Notes under the pieces: generated by a model
Told to the model about the DNA's origin: nothing
The model's input: only the letters and a program-made list of their open reading frames with translations
Databases searched by the model: none
Shown: piece after piece, positions 19,194 through 27,588 of the stretch
Numbering within the stretch: position 1 is the first letter of the stretch
How the letters are laid out: each line of letters opens with the position of its first letter
Program-made: the position numbers and the translations under genes
DNA from: Peribacillus asahii
GTDB taxonomy: Bacteria; Bacillota; Bacilli; Bacillales; DSM-1321
Assembly: GCF_004006295.1 (NCBI RefSeq)
Contig: NZ_CP026095.1
Coordinates: 1,536,001 to 1,600,000 of the forward strand
Length of the DNA stretch: 64,000 nt
Direction: 5' to 3'

Positions 19194-20758
19194 GGAACGA
19201 AGCGATGGAAGAAAAGAAGCAGTTTGAAAAGCTTGTGAAGCCTGTGCAACGTCAGCTTTTTTGGCTTTTACTTGGAAGAGAAGTACAATGGTTTCTTCTT
19301 GTAGCGAGCATTTGGGCGTTTCTCCTTTTTCTTATTACAAGAGTCATTGTTTTCCCCTTTATGCTGCGTTTTTTAGCAATTGGGTGGCTTGTGCTCGGAA
19401 TTGTGTTGATCTATCACATTTGGAAGAAGAGGCCGTCGTTTAAGGCGGCTTCGCTTCTTTTTAATGAATATGTGCCAGATGATCGCGTGTTAACGGCTTT
19501 TTCTTTTTTAGATAAAGAAGGAGAACTAGAAAGATTACAGCTTCGTGATGCACTTCGTCAAATGAAAGTAAATGAAGCAAGCGTTTTGAAGCGAAAAAAG
19601 AAAATATGGTACCCAAAATGGTTGATGATAGCTTGCTTGTTCGCAGGAGTTGCGACCCTTTCAGCCTTGTTCCCCAATGAATGGATGAACGAAGCAAAAG
19701 AAGTGGAAAAAGTTGCAAAATTAATGAAAGAGGTTGAAAAGAAAGTAGAGGAAAAAGTGAAGGAAACAAAGGACCCGATTGCCAAAAAGGCGCTAGAAGA
19801 GGCAAAGAAGAAGCTAGCCGAAGTAAAAGAGCCGAATGAGGCACTAAAGGAATTAGAGAAGTTATCCAAACAACTTGACCTCCAAGTGATGAAGCGAAAA
19901 GAAACACAGAAACAGTTAGATAATTGGAAAAAGCAAGCCGATGATGCTGGTTTAAAGGACTTAGCTCAGTTTCTTGAACAAAAGGATTTGGAGCAGTTAG
20001 AAAAGGAGTTGAAAAAGTTGAATGAAAACTGGGAGCAGTTAACGAAAGAACAGCAAAAGGCATTAAGTGAAGTAACGAATCAAAACGAGAAGTTAACAGA
20101 AGAACAGCTTACAGCTCTCGCTGAACAATTAAAAGAAGCGCTTCAATCTGGACAGCTGTCTAAACAGTTAGCGAATGCTAGTCAGCAAGTCCAACAGGTC
20201 AGTCAAAACTTGCAGCAACAAATGAAAAATAGCGGAATGACACCAACGCAAATAGGAAGCGGCACCCCAGGAAATAATCAGAACTCTGCTTCATCTTCTT
20301 CCAATCATTCAGCGGGCAATCAAAAAAGCAATCAAAAAAGCAATCAAACTAGTAATAATCAAAACGGCAGTGGTTCTGGAAGCGGCAGCGGTGGTACGGG
20401 CTCAGGTACTGGTTCTGGTTCCGGTACGGGCTCAGGTTTAGGCTCAGGCTCAGGATCGGGCAGTGGTTCTGGAAGCGGCGCTGGACTTGGACAAGGATCA
20501 CGGGAACTATTAACAATTCCTGAAGAAACAAAAGGAAAGCAAAATGTCGAATCTGATAGCGGGGAACTTGGGGAAGGAAGCGGTCAAGAGCAAAAGAGCG
20601 ATGAAGGCCCTGTTTTAAAGGGGAATGTGCGTAATTATCAAGAGGTCTATGAGCAATATGGTGAGTCGTATCGAGAAAGTACGGAGCGCCTGAAGCTGCC
20701 TGCTGATTTAACGGATATTGTCAAAAATTATTATGACCAAATCGATCCAGAAAGGTAG
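19190..20758 (+). CDS. Membrane coiled-coil protein with Gly-Ser-rich linker (unknown function)
   Basis: I do not recognise a named gene; the layout resembles DUF4175-like proteins of MoxR operons. The 522 residues hold two N-terminal membrane helices (about 20-45 and 48-72), a third near 145-165, then a Lys/Glu coiled coil (about 170-350). Next comes a low-complexity stretch rich in Asn, Gln, Ser and Gly (about 355-440), including near-perfect GSGSG repeats. A conserved-looking C-terminal segment follows (NYQEVYEQYGESYRESTERL to the end, with IVKNYYDQIDP). It overlaps the permease by 4 bp and ends 7 bp before moxR. The flexible linker may let the C-terminal tip reach the MoxR/VWA partners; this is inference. 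Confidence 0.7.
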   Translation: MRNEAMEEKKQFEKLVKPVQRQLFWLLLGREVQWFLLVASIWAFLLFLITRVIVFPFMLRFLAIGWLVLGIVLIYHIWKKRPSFKAASLLFNEYVPDDRVLTAFSFLDKEGELERLQLRDALRQMKVNEASVLKRKKKIWYPKWLMIACLFAGVATLSALFPNEWMNEAKEVEKVAKLMKEVEKKVEEKVKETKDPIAKKALEEAKKKLAEVKEPNEALKELEKLSKQLDLQVMKRKETQKQLDNWKKQADDAGLKDLAQFLEQKDLEQLEKELKKLNENWEQLTKEQQKALSEVTNQNEKLTEEQLTALAEQLKEALQSGQLSKQLANASQQVQQVSQNLQQQMKNSGMTPTQIGSGTPGNNQNSASSSSNHSAGNQKSNQKSNQTSNNQNGSGSGSGSGGTGSGTGSGSGTGSGLGSGSGSGSGSGSGAGLGQGSRELLTIPEETKGKQNVESDSGELGEGSGQEQKSDEGPVLKGNVRNYQEVYEQYGESYRESTERLKLPADLTDIVKNYYDQIDPER

Positions 20759-20765
20759 TGAATAT

Positions 20766-21773
20766 ATGTCAGATAAAGAGATGCAGTTTATGAAAGCACA
20801 ACAAATCGTGGAAGATGTTAAAAAAGAGATTGCTCGTTTTATTGTTGGACAGGAAGAGGTTGTCGAACAAGTACTTTGGAGTATTTTTGCAGGAGGGCAT
20901 GTGCTATTAGAAGGGTTACCAGGCCTTGGAAAAACGATGCTCGTTCGGACCATTTCAGAAAGTATGGATTTAAGTTTTTCGCGCATTCAGTTTACCCCGG
21001 ATTTAATGCCAGCAGATATTACAGGAACGATGCTGCTTCAGCCTGATGAGGATGGAAAACAGCACTTTACATTTCATAAAGGGCCTTTGTTTTCACATAT
21101 TGTGCTAGCTGATGAAATTAACCGAGCTACACCGAAAACACAAAGTGCCCTGCTTGAAGCGATGGGAGAGCAAACGGTGACGGTGATGGGAGAAACGAAA
21201 AAGCTTGAGCGGCCGTTTTTTGTACTAGCGACGCAAAATCCGATTGATTTAGAAGGAACATACCCACTTCCTGAGGCGCAAATGGATCGTTTTATGTGTA
21301 AAATTCTCGTTGGATATCCTTCTAAGGAAGAACTAAGAGAAATTATGAAGCGTACGACTGGTACGGAGTCCATTTCTATTGAAAAGATTGCTTCGATTGA
21401 GGATGTATTATTTTTACAAAGTCTATCAAAAGAAGTGCTTGTATCGGAAGAAATGCTAGATTATGCAATTAATATTGTAGCGATGACGCATCCAGACGCG
21501 GAAGCAGTACCAGAAATTGTGCAGAAATATGTGCAGTATGGCAGCGGTCCCCGTGGCTTACAAAGCTTACTTAAAATGGCGAAAATAAGAGCGCTATTTG
21601 CGGGGCGGTATCATGTGTCAGCGGGAGATGTAAAGCAAACGGCAATTCCGGTGTTACGCCACCGCTTGCTATTGAATTTTGAAGCAGAAGCAAGCGGCAT
21701 TCAGGCAGATCACGTTCTTGCTGAAATTGTGGAAGCGGCGTATACAGCAGGGAAAGGGTCTTCTATATCATGA
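20766..21773 (+). CDS. MoxR-family AAA+ ATPase
   Basis: MoxR ATPases act as chaperones that mature or activate protein complexes, usually with VWA-domain partners. It has 335 residues. Walker A GLPGLGKT is at 50-57 and Walker B HIVLADEINRA at 111-121, followed by sensor 1 (VLATQNPIDLEGTYPLPEAQMDRF) and a sensor-2 arginine region (GPRGLQSLLKMAKIRA). I chose ATG 20766 (MSDKEMQFMK); the longer frame from 20718 would overlap the previous gene deeply. Its stop overlaps the DUF58 start by 4 bp. MoxR with DUF58 and VWA genes is a well-known association. Confidence 0.92.
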   Translation: MSDKEMQFMKAQQIVEDVKKEIARFIVGQEEVVEQVLWSIFAGGHVLLEGLPGLGKTMLVRTISESMDLSFSRIQFTPDLMPADITGTMLLQPDEDGKQHFTFHKGPLFSHIVLADEINRATPKTQSALLEAMGEQTVTVMGETKKLERPFFVLATQNPIDLEGTYPLPEAQMDRFMCKILVGYPSKEELREIMKRTTGTESISIEKIASIEDVLFLQSLSKEVLVSEEMLDYAINIVAMTHPDAEAVPEIVQKYVQYGSGPRGLQSLLKMAKIRALFAGRYHVSAGDVKQTAIPVLRHRLLLNFEAEASGIQADHVLAEIVEAAYTAGKGSSIS

Positions 21774-22633
21774 TAGCGTCTTCTTTTTTAGAAAGGCTGC
21801 AAAAGAAACGGCTGCTTGTGAAAACACGAAAGCGCGGTATGCATAAAGGTTCAAGGCAATCCAGCGCGTTTGGTTCATCGCTTGAGTTTTCCGATTTTCG
21901 AGTTTATCAGCCAGGGGATGATGTGCGTCAAATTGATTGGAATGTGTACGGCAGAACACAAAAGCATTATATTAAACGATTTTTGGATGAACAGGAAGTG
22001 GCGATTGCGATTTATCTTGATATGAGTTCATCGATGCGCACGTATAGCGAGAAGTGGGAGCTTGCTCGCTTATGTGCCGCCGCGCTTAGTCATATTGTAC
22101 TATCTAGTGAAGATCGACTTTCTTTTATTCCAGTCACTTCAACAAATATGCAGCCGATTCGCCGTAAAGGAGCGGTATATCGGAAACAGGTTTTTCATGA
22201 GATTCAACGTTTAGAAGAGAGGGAGAGTACGACCGCTTTTTTTGCACAATTAAGTCAACAAATAATGAAGAATCAACAGTTAGCGATTCTTCTTACCGAT
22301 GGATTAGAGCCGCTGGATGTCATAGAAGCAGCGTTAAAAAAGCTGCGCTCGGTGAAGCAGGAGATTTGGTTATTTCAGCTATTAGCTGAGGAAGAAATGA
22401 AACCGAGCTACAGTGGTGATGTGAAGCTGATTGATAGTGAATCAGCGGGAACGGTGAATGTCAGTATGAATCCTCTGTTAATTGAAAACTATCAAAGCCG
22501 TTTGAACGATCATAATCAGCAGCTCGAAGCGATTTGTCGTACACTCGGTTGTCGATACTTCCTTATGAACGGCGAGAAAGACATTCAAACGATTTTGTTT
22601 CATGATTTACCGAGACAAGGGTTTATGAATTGA
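21770..22633 (+). CDS. DUF58 domain protein, VWA-like
   Basis: A 287-residue protein. The DUF58 signature lies at about residues 35-75 (SLEFSDFRVYQPGDDVRQIDWNVYGR). A VWA-like half begins with YLDMSSSM, which has the DxSxS metal-site pattern. No membrane segment is seen, so it is probably cytoplasmic. DUF58 proteins nearly always accompany MoxR ATPases and are thought to be adaptor or substrate subunits. It overlaps moxR by 4 bp and is 9 bp from the next gene. Confidence 0.88.
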   Translation: MIASSFLERLQKKRLLVKTRKRGMHKGSRQSSAFGSSLEFSDFRVYQPGDDVRQIDWNVYGRTQKHYIKRFLDEQEVAIAIYLDMSSSMRTYSEKWELARLCAAALSHIVLSSEDRLSFIPVTSTNMQPIRRKGAVYRKQVFHEIQRLEERESTTAFFAQLSQQIMKNQQLAILLTDGLEPLDVIEAALKKLRSVKQEIWLFQLLAEEEMKPSYSGDVKLIDSESAGTVNVSMNPLLIENYQSRLNDHNQQLEAICRTLGCRYFLMNGEKDIQTILFHDLPRQGFMN

Positions 22634-22642
22634 GGTGAGAAG

Positions 22643-24406
22643 ATGTCTGTTGCAAGTCCGTTCTTTTTTCTATTTAGTTTGTTCATTGCGGCCTTCATTT
22701 TATTGTATTTCTTTCGCAAGCAATATGAACAGGTACCTGTTTCATCGAATATGCTTTGGGAGCAAGTGTTAAATGAACGGCAAGCATCACCATGGCTGCA
22801 AAAGCTTCAGCATAATCTCCTTTTTTGGCTGCAGTTGCTCATTCTGTTGCTCATTATGCTGGCGTTGACCCGTCCATATTGGTATGGAAAAGTGCCTGCA
22901 GGTGATCACTTCATTTTGGTTGTTGATACATCAGCGACGATGAGTGCAAAGGAAGGAGAGAAAACTCGATTTGCGACAGCAAAAGAGGATATCTTTAAAT
23001 TGCTTGATGAGATAGATCAACAAGAGGTGACGATTATTAGCACCGGGCAAAAGCCAAAGATTATTGCGAATCATGAACAAGATCAGCGTGCGCTTCGAAA
23101 AGCGATTCAAGAGCTCGAACTTTCGTATGAGTATGATGCAATGGATCAAGCGCTTGAGCTTGCCGAATCGTTAGTGACAACGAAGGATTCGGTTGTGCAT
23201 TTGTTTTCAGACCATGTGGTCGAAGAGGATGTTGCTTCTTTTTCAGAGGATCAGTCGGTGTTTGTACATAATTATAATAGTCAACATGATAATCTTTCAT
23301 TGCTTTCGTTTGGTACGGCACCAGAGGGAGAGAAAGTATCGGCTGTGGCTGTGATTGCGAATGAAACAGATGCCAATGAACAAGTGGATTTTCAAGTGAT
23401 GAGTGGTGAAACGCTTCTTTTTTCCAAAAAAATGCATGTAGCAGCGAATCAGGAAGCGGTTGTTAATATGCCAACATTACCAGCACATCCATATTATCAA
23501 GCTGTAATCCGTACACCTGATGATTATGAAGCGGATAATGAACTAACCGCTATTTCAACGACATCCTATGATAAGGTGTATGCCGTTGGTGATGTGAATC
23601 CTTTTTATCTAGCAGGATTACAAACGCTTGGTCTTGAAGTGATTCAAGTCGATGATGTTGCTAAAATTGGTCGTGATGGCATGGTCATTGCAGAAGGAGT
23701 GAGTCTTACGCAGCTAGGCGAGTATCCGCTTCTTTTTATTCAAAGTGAAGCGAAGAAGAAACAGAAAGTAACTGAAACATTAACAGCAGCGGATGATCCA
23801 TTATTCACGCATGTTGATAGCAAAAAGGTGTATATCGCTTCTGCCTTTCGTCCACTTAATCAGGAATGGCAAACGATTTTGGCAAGCGGAGACCAGCCGT
23901 TGATTCAAAAAGGAACCCATCATGGTTATCCGATTATTGCGCTCAATTTTGCACTAAGTGACACAGATTGGCCGCTGCAACCTGGGTTTCCGCTCTTTTT
24001 ATATAACAGTTATCAATGGTTGACATATCAAACGAATTTTCTCGGATATTATCAGCCAGGAGAAGAAAAATGGTTGAACTTAGGGAATAAACAAATGGAT
24101 TTAAGTATTTTTACAGAGGACGGAGACAATTTATACACAATCAATCTTGCCGAAGAAAGTTTTATTGCTCCAGTTAAACCAGGGGTATACGAAGGTATAG
24201 CCGACGAACAGTCGTATTATTTCTCTGTGTTATTGGATGAACGGGAAAAAAGCTTAGAAGCGGCTCCTTCCTTTGTAATGAATCCAAAAGAAGCTCAGTC
24301 AAGAGAGACGACAGAGAATATTCAGGATCATTTGTGGTTTTGGCTGGCTTGTATCGCATTACTCTTGTTGATGGCAGAGTGGGAGGTGTACCGTCGTGGG
24401 TATTGA
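22643..24406 (+). CDS. BatA-type VWA membrane protein with degenerate metal site
   Basis: A 587-residue protein. It begins with the BatA (aerotolerance regulator) N-terminal module: a helix at about 5-22, a loop with VPVSSNMLWEQVL, and a second helix at about 55-75 ending ALTRPYW. A VWA-like domain follows, but its metal site reads DTSAT where DxSxS is usual, the usual Thr is not in the following YEYDAMDQAL segment, and the later Asp-Gly is SDH. Metal binding is thus doubtful. A beta-rich extracytoplasmic part leads to a C-terminal helix (WFWLACIALLLLMAEW). The stop overlaps the next gene by 11 bp. Confidence 0.8.
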   Translation: MSVASPFFFLFSLFIAAFILLYFFRKQYEQVPVSSNMLWEQVLNERQASPWLQKLQHNLLFWLQLLILLLIMLALTRPYWYGKVPAGDHFILVVDTSATMSAKEGEKTRFATAKEDIFKLLDEIDQQEVTIISTGQKPKIIANHEQDQRALRKAIQELELSYEYDAMDQALELAESLVTTKDSVVHLFSDHVVEEDVASFSEDQSVFVHNYNSQHDNLSLLSFGTAPEGEKVSAVAVIANETDANEQVDFQVMSGETLLFSKKMHVAANQEAVVNMPTLPAHPYYQAVIRTPDDYEADNELTAISTTSYDKVYAVGDVNPFYLAGLQTLGLEVIQVDDVAKIGRDGMVIAEGVSLTQLGEYPLLFIQSEAKKKQKVTETLTAADDPLFTHVDSKKVYIASAFRPLNQEWQTILASGDQPLIQKGTHHGYPIIALNFALSDTDWPLQPGFPLFLYNSYQWLTYQTNFLGYYQPGEEKWLNLGNKQMDLSIFTEDGDNLYTINLAEESFIAPVKPGVYEGIADEQSYYFSVLLDEREKSLEAAPSFVMNPKEAQSRETTENIQDHLWFWLACIALLLLMAEWEVYRRGY

Positions 24407-27149
24407 ACTAACGTATCCTTATTTGCTGTTGTTACTCCTTCCATGTGTGTTTCTTATGTATTCTTTTTGGAAAAACAGCCGCCTCACAATGAACCGTAGT
24501 GAAAAAGTAATTATAATAACGCTTCGTTCACTCGTCTTTTTTCTTCTTATTTTTGCATTAACAATTCCGCAGCTATTACTGCCGGTAAAAGGGACAACGG
24601 TCGTCTTTTTAGCGGATCAATCAGCGAGTGTAGATAATAAGGGAGAAGATATTCTTGCCTGGATTGAGGCGAGTGTTGATAAGAAAGCAGCTGATGATGC
24701 ATTTGCTGTTGCTTCGTTTGGGGGCGATGTGGCCGCTGAGCAAGGGGTAACGAAGAAAGAGACTGTAATTTCACAGTTTAGTAGTGAAGTAGATGAAACC
24801 GAGACATCCATTGAAGCTGGTATTCGCTTTGCTTCCTCTTTTATTTCGAATGATGAAAACGGACGAATTGTGTTGTTTTCAGATGGAAATGAAACGATGG
24901 GGCATGCAGCAGAAACAGTGAAACTGCTCCATAATAAAGGGATTGAATTGGATGTTGTGCCGATTCAAGTACCAGTCAAAAAAGATGTTTCTTTAACGGA
25001 TTTATCCGTTTCTCCTTCTCTGTATCAGGGAGAAAAGGCAGATATTTCGGTATCGATAGCAAGCGATATTGCTCAAGAGGCAACGATTCGCATTTCGTTA
25101 AATGATAAAGAAATCATCAAAAAATCTGTTGCTGTCAAGGAAGGGAATAACGTATTCGGCTTTTCGCATATTGTAACGGAAACAGGCATGCATGTGTATA
25201 AAGCAGAAATTGCAGGGAAAGAAGATGCTTATGCTGAAAATAACACGCTGCATGCGATTACAAATGTTAAAGGTACGCCAAAAGTGTTGATTGTTGAAGA
25301 AAACCGAAGTTTGTTATCGAGCATTTTATCGGGGAATGGGTTTGATGTAGCAACGATTGTACCAGAAAAATTGCCGACAATGTTATCGGGATTTTTACAG
25401 TATCAAAGTGTGGTGTTTAACAACGTATCAGCCACGTCTATTTCGCAAAACCAAATGCAACTAATTGAGCAATCTGTAAAGGAATTTGGCAATGGTTTTG
25501 TGATGACAGGAGGCGAAAATAGCTTTGGACTTGGCGGGTATTTTAAAACCCCCATTGAAAAGCTGCTCCCGGTCGATATGGATGTGAAAGGAAAAAAAGA
25601 AATGCCATCATTAGGCTTAGTCATTGTTATGGACCGTTCAGGCAGTATGAGCGGGAATAAATTATCTCTTGCGAAAGAAGCAGCTGCCAGGTCTGTGGAG
25701 TTATTAGAAGAAGGCGACACGTTTGGTTTTATCACCTTTGATGATCGACCGTGGCAAATTGTTGAAACAGAGCCGTTAAAGAATAAGGAAGCGGCGATGG
25801 ACCAAATTCGTTCCGTTGCATCTGGGGGCGGCACCGAAATTTATCGTTCATTGGAGCTTGCCTATGAGCAGCTGAAGGATAAGAAACTGCAGAGAAAGCA
25901 TATTATTTTATTAACGGATGGTCAGTCACCTGGAAATGATTATGAAGCGTTGATTGAGGAAGGAAAAGAACAAAATATTACGTTATCCACTGTGTCAATT
26001 GGAAATGATGCCGATAAGCTGCTTCTAGAAGAGTTAGCTCAATGGGGAGCTGGCCGTTATTACGACGTGGTCGATTCTTCTGTCATTCCAAGTATTCTCT
26101 CACGTGAAACGGTGATGGCGACGAAGACGTATATTGAAGACAATCCGTTTTATCCAACGATACAACAGGGAACTGGTTGGAACAGTCTTTTTGCAGATGG
26201 AGTGCCGCAAATGAATGCCTACATTGCAACAACAGCGAAAGAACGGGCAAAAGAGCCTCTTATTAGCGGTAAAGAGGACCCCGTGCTTGCCGAGTGGCAA
26301 TATGGCATGGGAACGACGATTGCGTTTACTTCTGATGTAACGGGAAAATGGTCTGGTGATTGGCCGCGTTGGAACCAATGGGGGAACTTTTTAAATCAGA
26401 TGATTACGACAACATTGCCGAAGTATGAGAGTGAGCCATACACGGTTACGATGGATCATAGCGGTGATGAGACCGTATTATCTATTCAAGCGGCAACGAA
26501 TAATCTACACCCGTTATCTGCAAGTATTGTGTCTGAAAAAGGCGACCGGATTGACAGTCATCCGAAATTAGTTGCACCAGGGAAGTACGAAATGACGGTT
26601 CCAAATCAATCCGGCTTATACTTTTTAAGTGTACAGCAGGGTCATGAAACGGGGGCTTCAAACCTTTATCAAACAGGTTTTACGATTCCGTATTCAAAAG
26701 AGTATGCACAGCAAGGATTGAATCAACGATATATAGATGAACTGCTTGCGACGTCTGGTGGGCAAGAATTGAAAAAAGAGGCATCGGCATTTCGAGATCT
26801 TAAAGAGATGTCCCAGCACAAACAGAGTATAAGTGCATGGTTATTGTGTGCAGCTTTTTTGCTGTTCTTTGTCGAAATTGTCATTCGCCGTTTTGGTTGG
26901 CAAAGGTTGTGTTCTTTCTTTACGAGGAAAAAGCAAGCTATTGAACGTTCGAAAGCTGAAACGACTATGAAGCGTTTGAAACAGGCGAAACAAACGGTTG
27001 AAAGAGCTCCTAATAAATCAATGCAAGTAGAGGAACATAAGCAAGCAACCGGAAAATCACAGCTAAAGCAAATGGATAAAAAGCTGTCTTCGTCAGAACG
27101 TGAAGAGCGAATGAAACGACTGTTAGAGGCGAAGCGACGTAAACATTAG
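24396..27149 (+). CDS. Large VWA/GATase-like membrane protein
   Basis: A 917-residue protein. Two N-terminal helices (about 5-22 and 35-58) lead into a first VWA-like domain with DQSAS and FSDGNET. A beta domain and an amidotransferase-like fold follow (FGNGFVMTGGENSFGLGGYF, LLPVDM). A second VWA domain has an intact metal site, DRSGSMSG and LLTDGQSPG. After another beta-rich region a C-terminal helix (AWLLCAAFLLFFVEIVI) is followed by a long basic cytoplasmic tail. This layout matches the large VWA proteins of MoxR operons. It is the last gene of the cluster; no terminator is seen before the ylxM promoter. Confidence 0.85.
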   Translation: MGIELTYPYLLLLLLPCVFLMYSFWKNSRLTMNRSEKVIIITLRSLVFFLLIFALTIPQLLLPVKGTTVVFLADQSASVDNKGEDILAWIEASVDKKAADDAFAVASFGGDVAAEQGVTKKETVISQFSSEVDETETSIEAGIRFASSFISNDENGRIVLFSDGNETMGHAAETVKLLHNKGIELDVVPIQVPVKKDVSLTDLSVSPSLYQGEKADISVSIASDIAQEATIRISLNDKEIIKKSVAVKEGNNVFGFSHIVTETGMHVYKAEIAGKEDAYAENNTLHAITNVKGTPKVLIVEENRSLLSSILSGNGFDVATIVPEKLPTMLSGFLQYQSVVFNNVSATSISQNQMQLIEQSVKEFGNGFVMTGGENSFGLGGYFKTPIEKLLPVDMDVKGKKEMPSLGLVIVMDRSGSMSGNKLSLAKEAAARSVELLEEGDTFGFITFDDRPWQIVETEPLKNKEAAMDQIRSVASGGGTEIYRSLELAYEQLKDKKLQRKHIILLTDGQSPGNDYEALIEEGKEQNITLSTVSIGNDADKLLLEELAQWGAGRYYDVVDSSVIPSILSRETVMATKTYIEDNPFYPTIQQGTGWNSLFADGVPQMNAYIATTAKERAKEPLISGKEDPVLAEWQYGMGTTIAFTSDVTGKWSGDWPRWNQWGNFLNQMITTTLPKYESEPYTVTMDHSGDETVLSIQAATNNLHPLSASIVSEKGDRIDSHPKLVAPGKYEMTVPNQSGLYFLSVQQGHETGASNLYQTGFTIPYSKEYAQQGLNQRYIDELLATSGGQELKKEASAFRDLKEMSQHKQSISAWLLCAAFLLFFVEIVIRRFGWQRLCSFFTRKKQAIERSKAETTMKRLKQAKQTVERAPNKSMQVEEHKQATGKSQLKQMDKKLSSSEREERMKRLLEAKRRKH

Positions 27150-27169
27150 AAAGTGGTAAGGATTATTGC

Positions 27170-27198
27170 TTGACATTACTGTAGCCAATAGGTAAACT
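27170..27198 (+). promoter_or_regulatory. Sigma-A promoter of ylxM-ffh
   Basis: TTGACA, 17-bp spacer, TAAACT, about 46 bp before the ylxM start. It would allow ylxM-ffh to be expressed independently of the cluster upstream. Confidence 0.75.
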
Positions 27199-27243
27199 AT
27201 AAACTTGTAAAGGGTTTTCACTTAACAGCAGGGAGTGACTAAC

Positions 27244-27576
27244 ATGCTTGAAAAAACAACGCGTATTAATTATTTGTATGATTTTTATCAATCGTTGTTA
27301 ACCGAAAAGCAACAGAGCTACATGTCCCTCTACTATCTAGATGATTACTCTCTTGGGGAAATTGCTGAAGAATATGAAGTCAGTAGGCAAGCAGTATATG
27401 ACAATATAAAAAGAACAGAAGCGATGCTTGAAGAATATGAAGCAAAGCTTTTGTTATTTCAAAAATTTCAACAGCGTAATAAGTGGATTGCTGAGTTTAA
27501 GGCTCTGATTGAGCACGAATCTGTGACAAAAGAGGAGCTGGCTCAGGCCATTGCAGCGCTTGAGAAGTTAGATTAG
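27244..27576 (+). CDS. ylxM: YlxM/p13-like helix-turn-helix protein, SRP-associated
   Basis: A small DNA/RNA-binding-type protein that precedes ffh in most Firmicutes and has been linked to SRP function. It has 110 residues. The [22 protein letters not shown] segment is a sigma-factor-like helix-turn-helix, and the C-terminal half is an amphipathic helix. The start is ATG 27244 ([11 protein letters not shown], as in relatives) behind CAGGGAG; the in-frame GTG at 27235 is less likely. It is 12 bp from ffh. Confidence 0.92.
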   Translation: MLEKTTRINYLYDFYQSLLTEKQQSYMSLYYLDDYSLGEIAEEYEVSRQAVYDNIKRTEAMLEEYEAKLLLFQKFQQRNKWIAEFKALIEHESVTKEELAQAIAALEKLD

Positions 27577-27588
27577 GAGGCGGCAATA

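Noticed and set aside
19461..20063. Minus-strand open frame of 200 codons
   Set aside because: It lies opposite the coiled-coil membrane protein gene, whose own frame is supported by helices and tight overlaps. Lys/Glu-rich coiled-coil coding often leaves long antisense frames.
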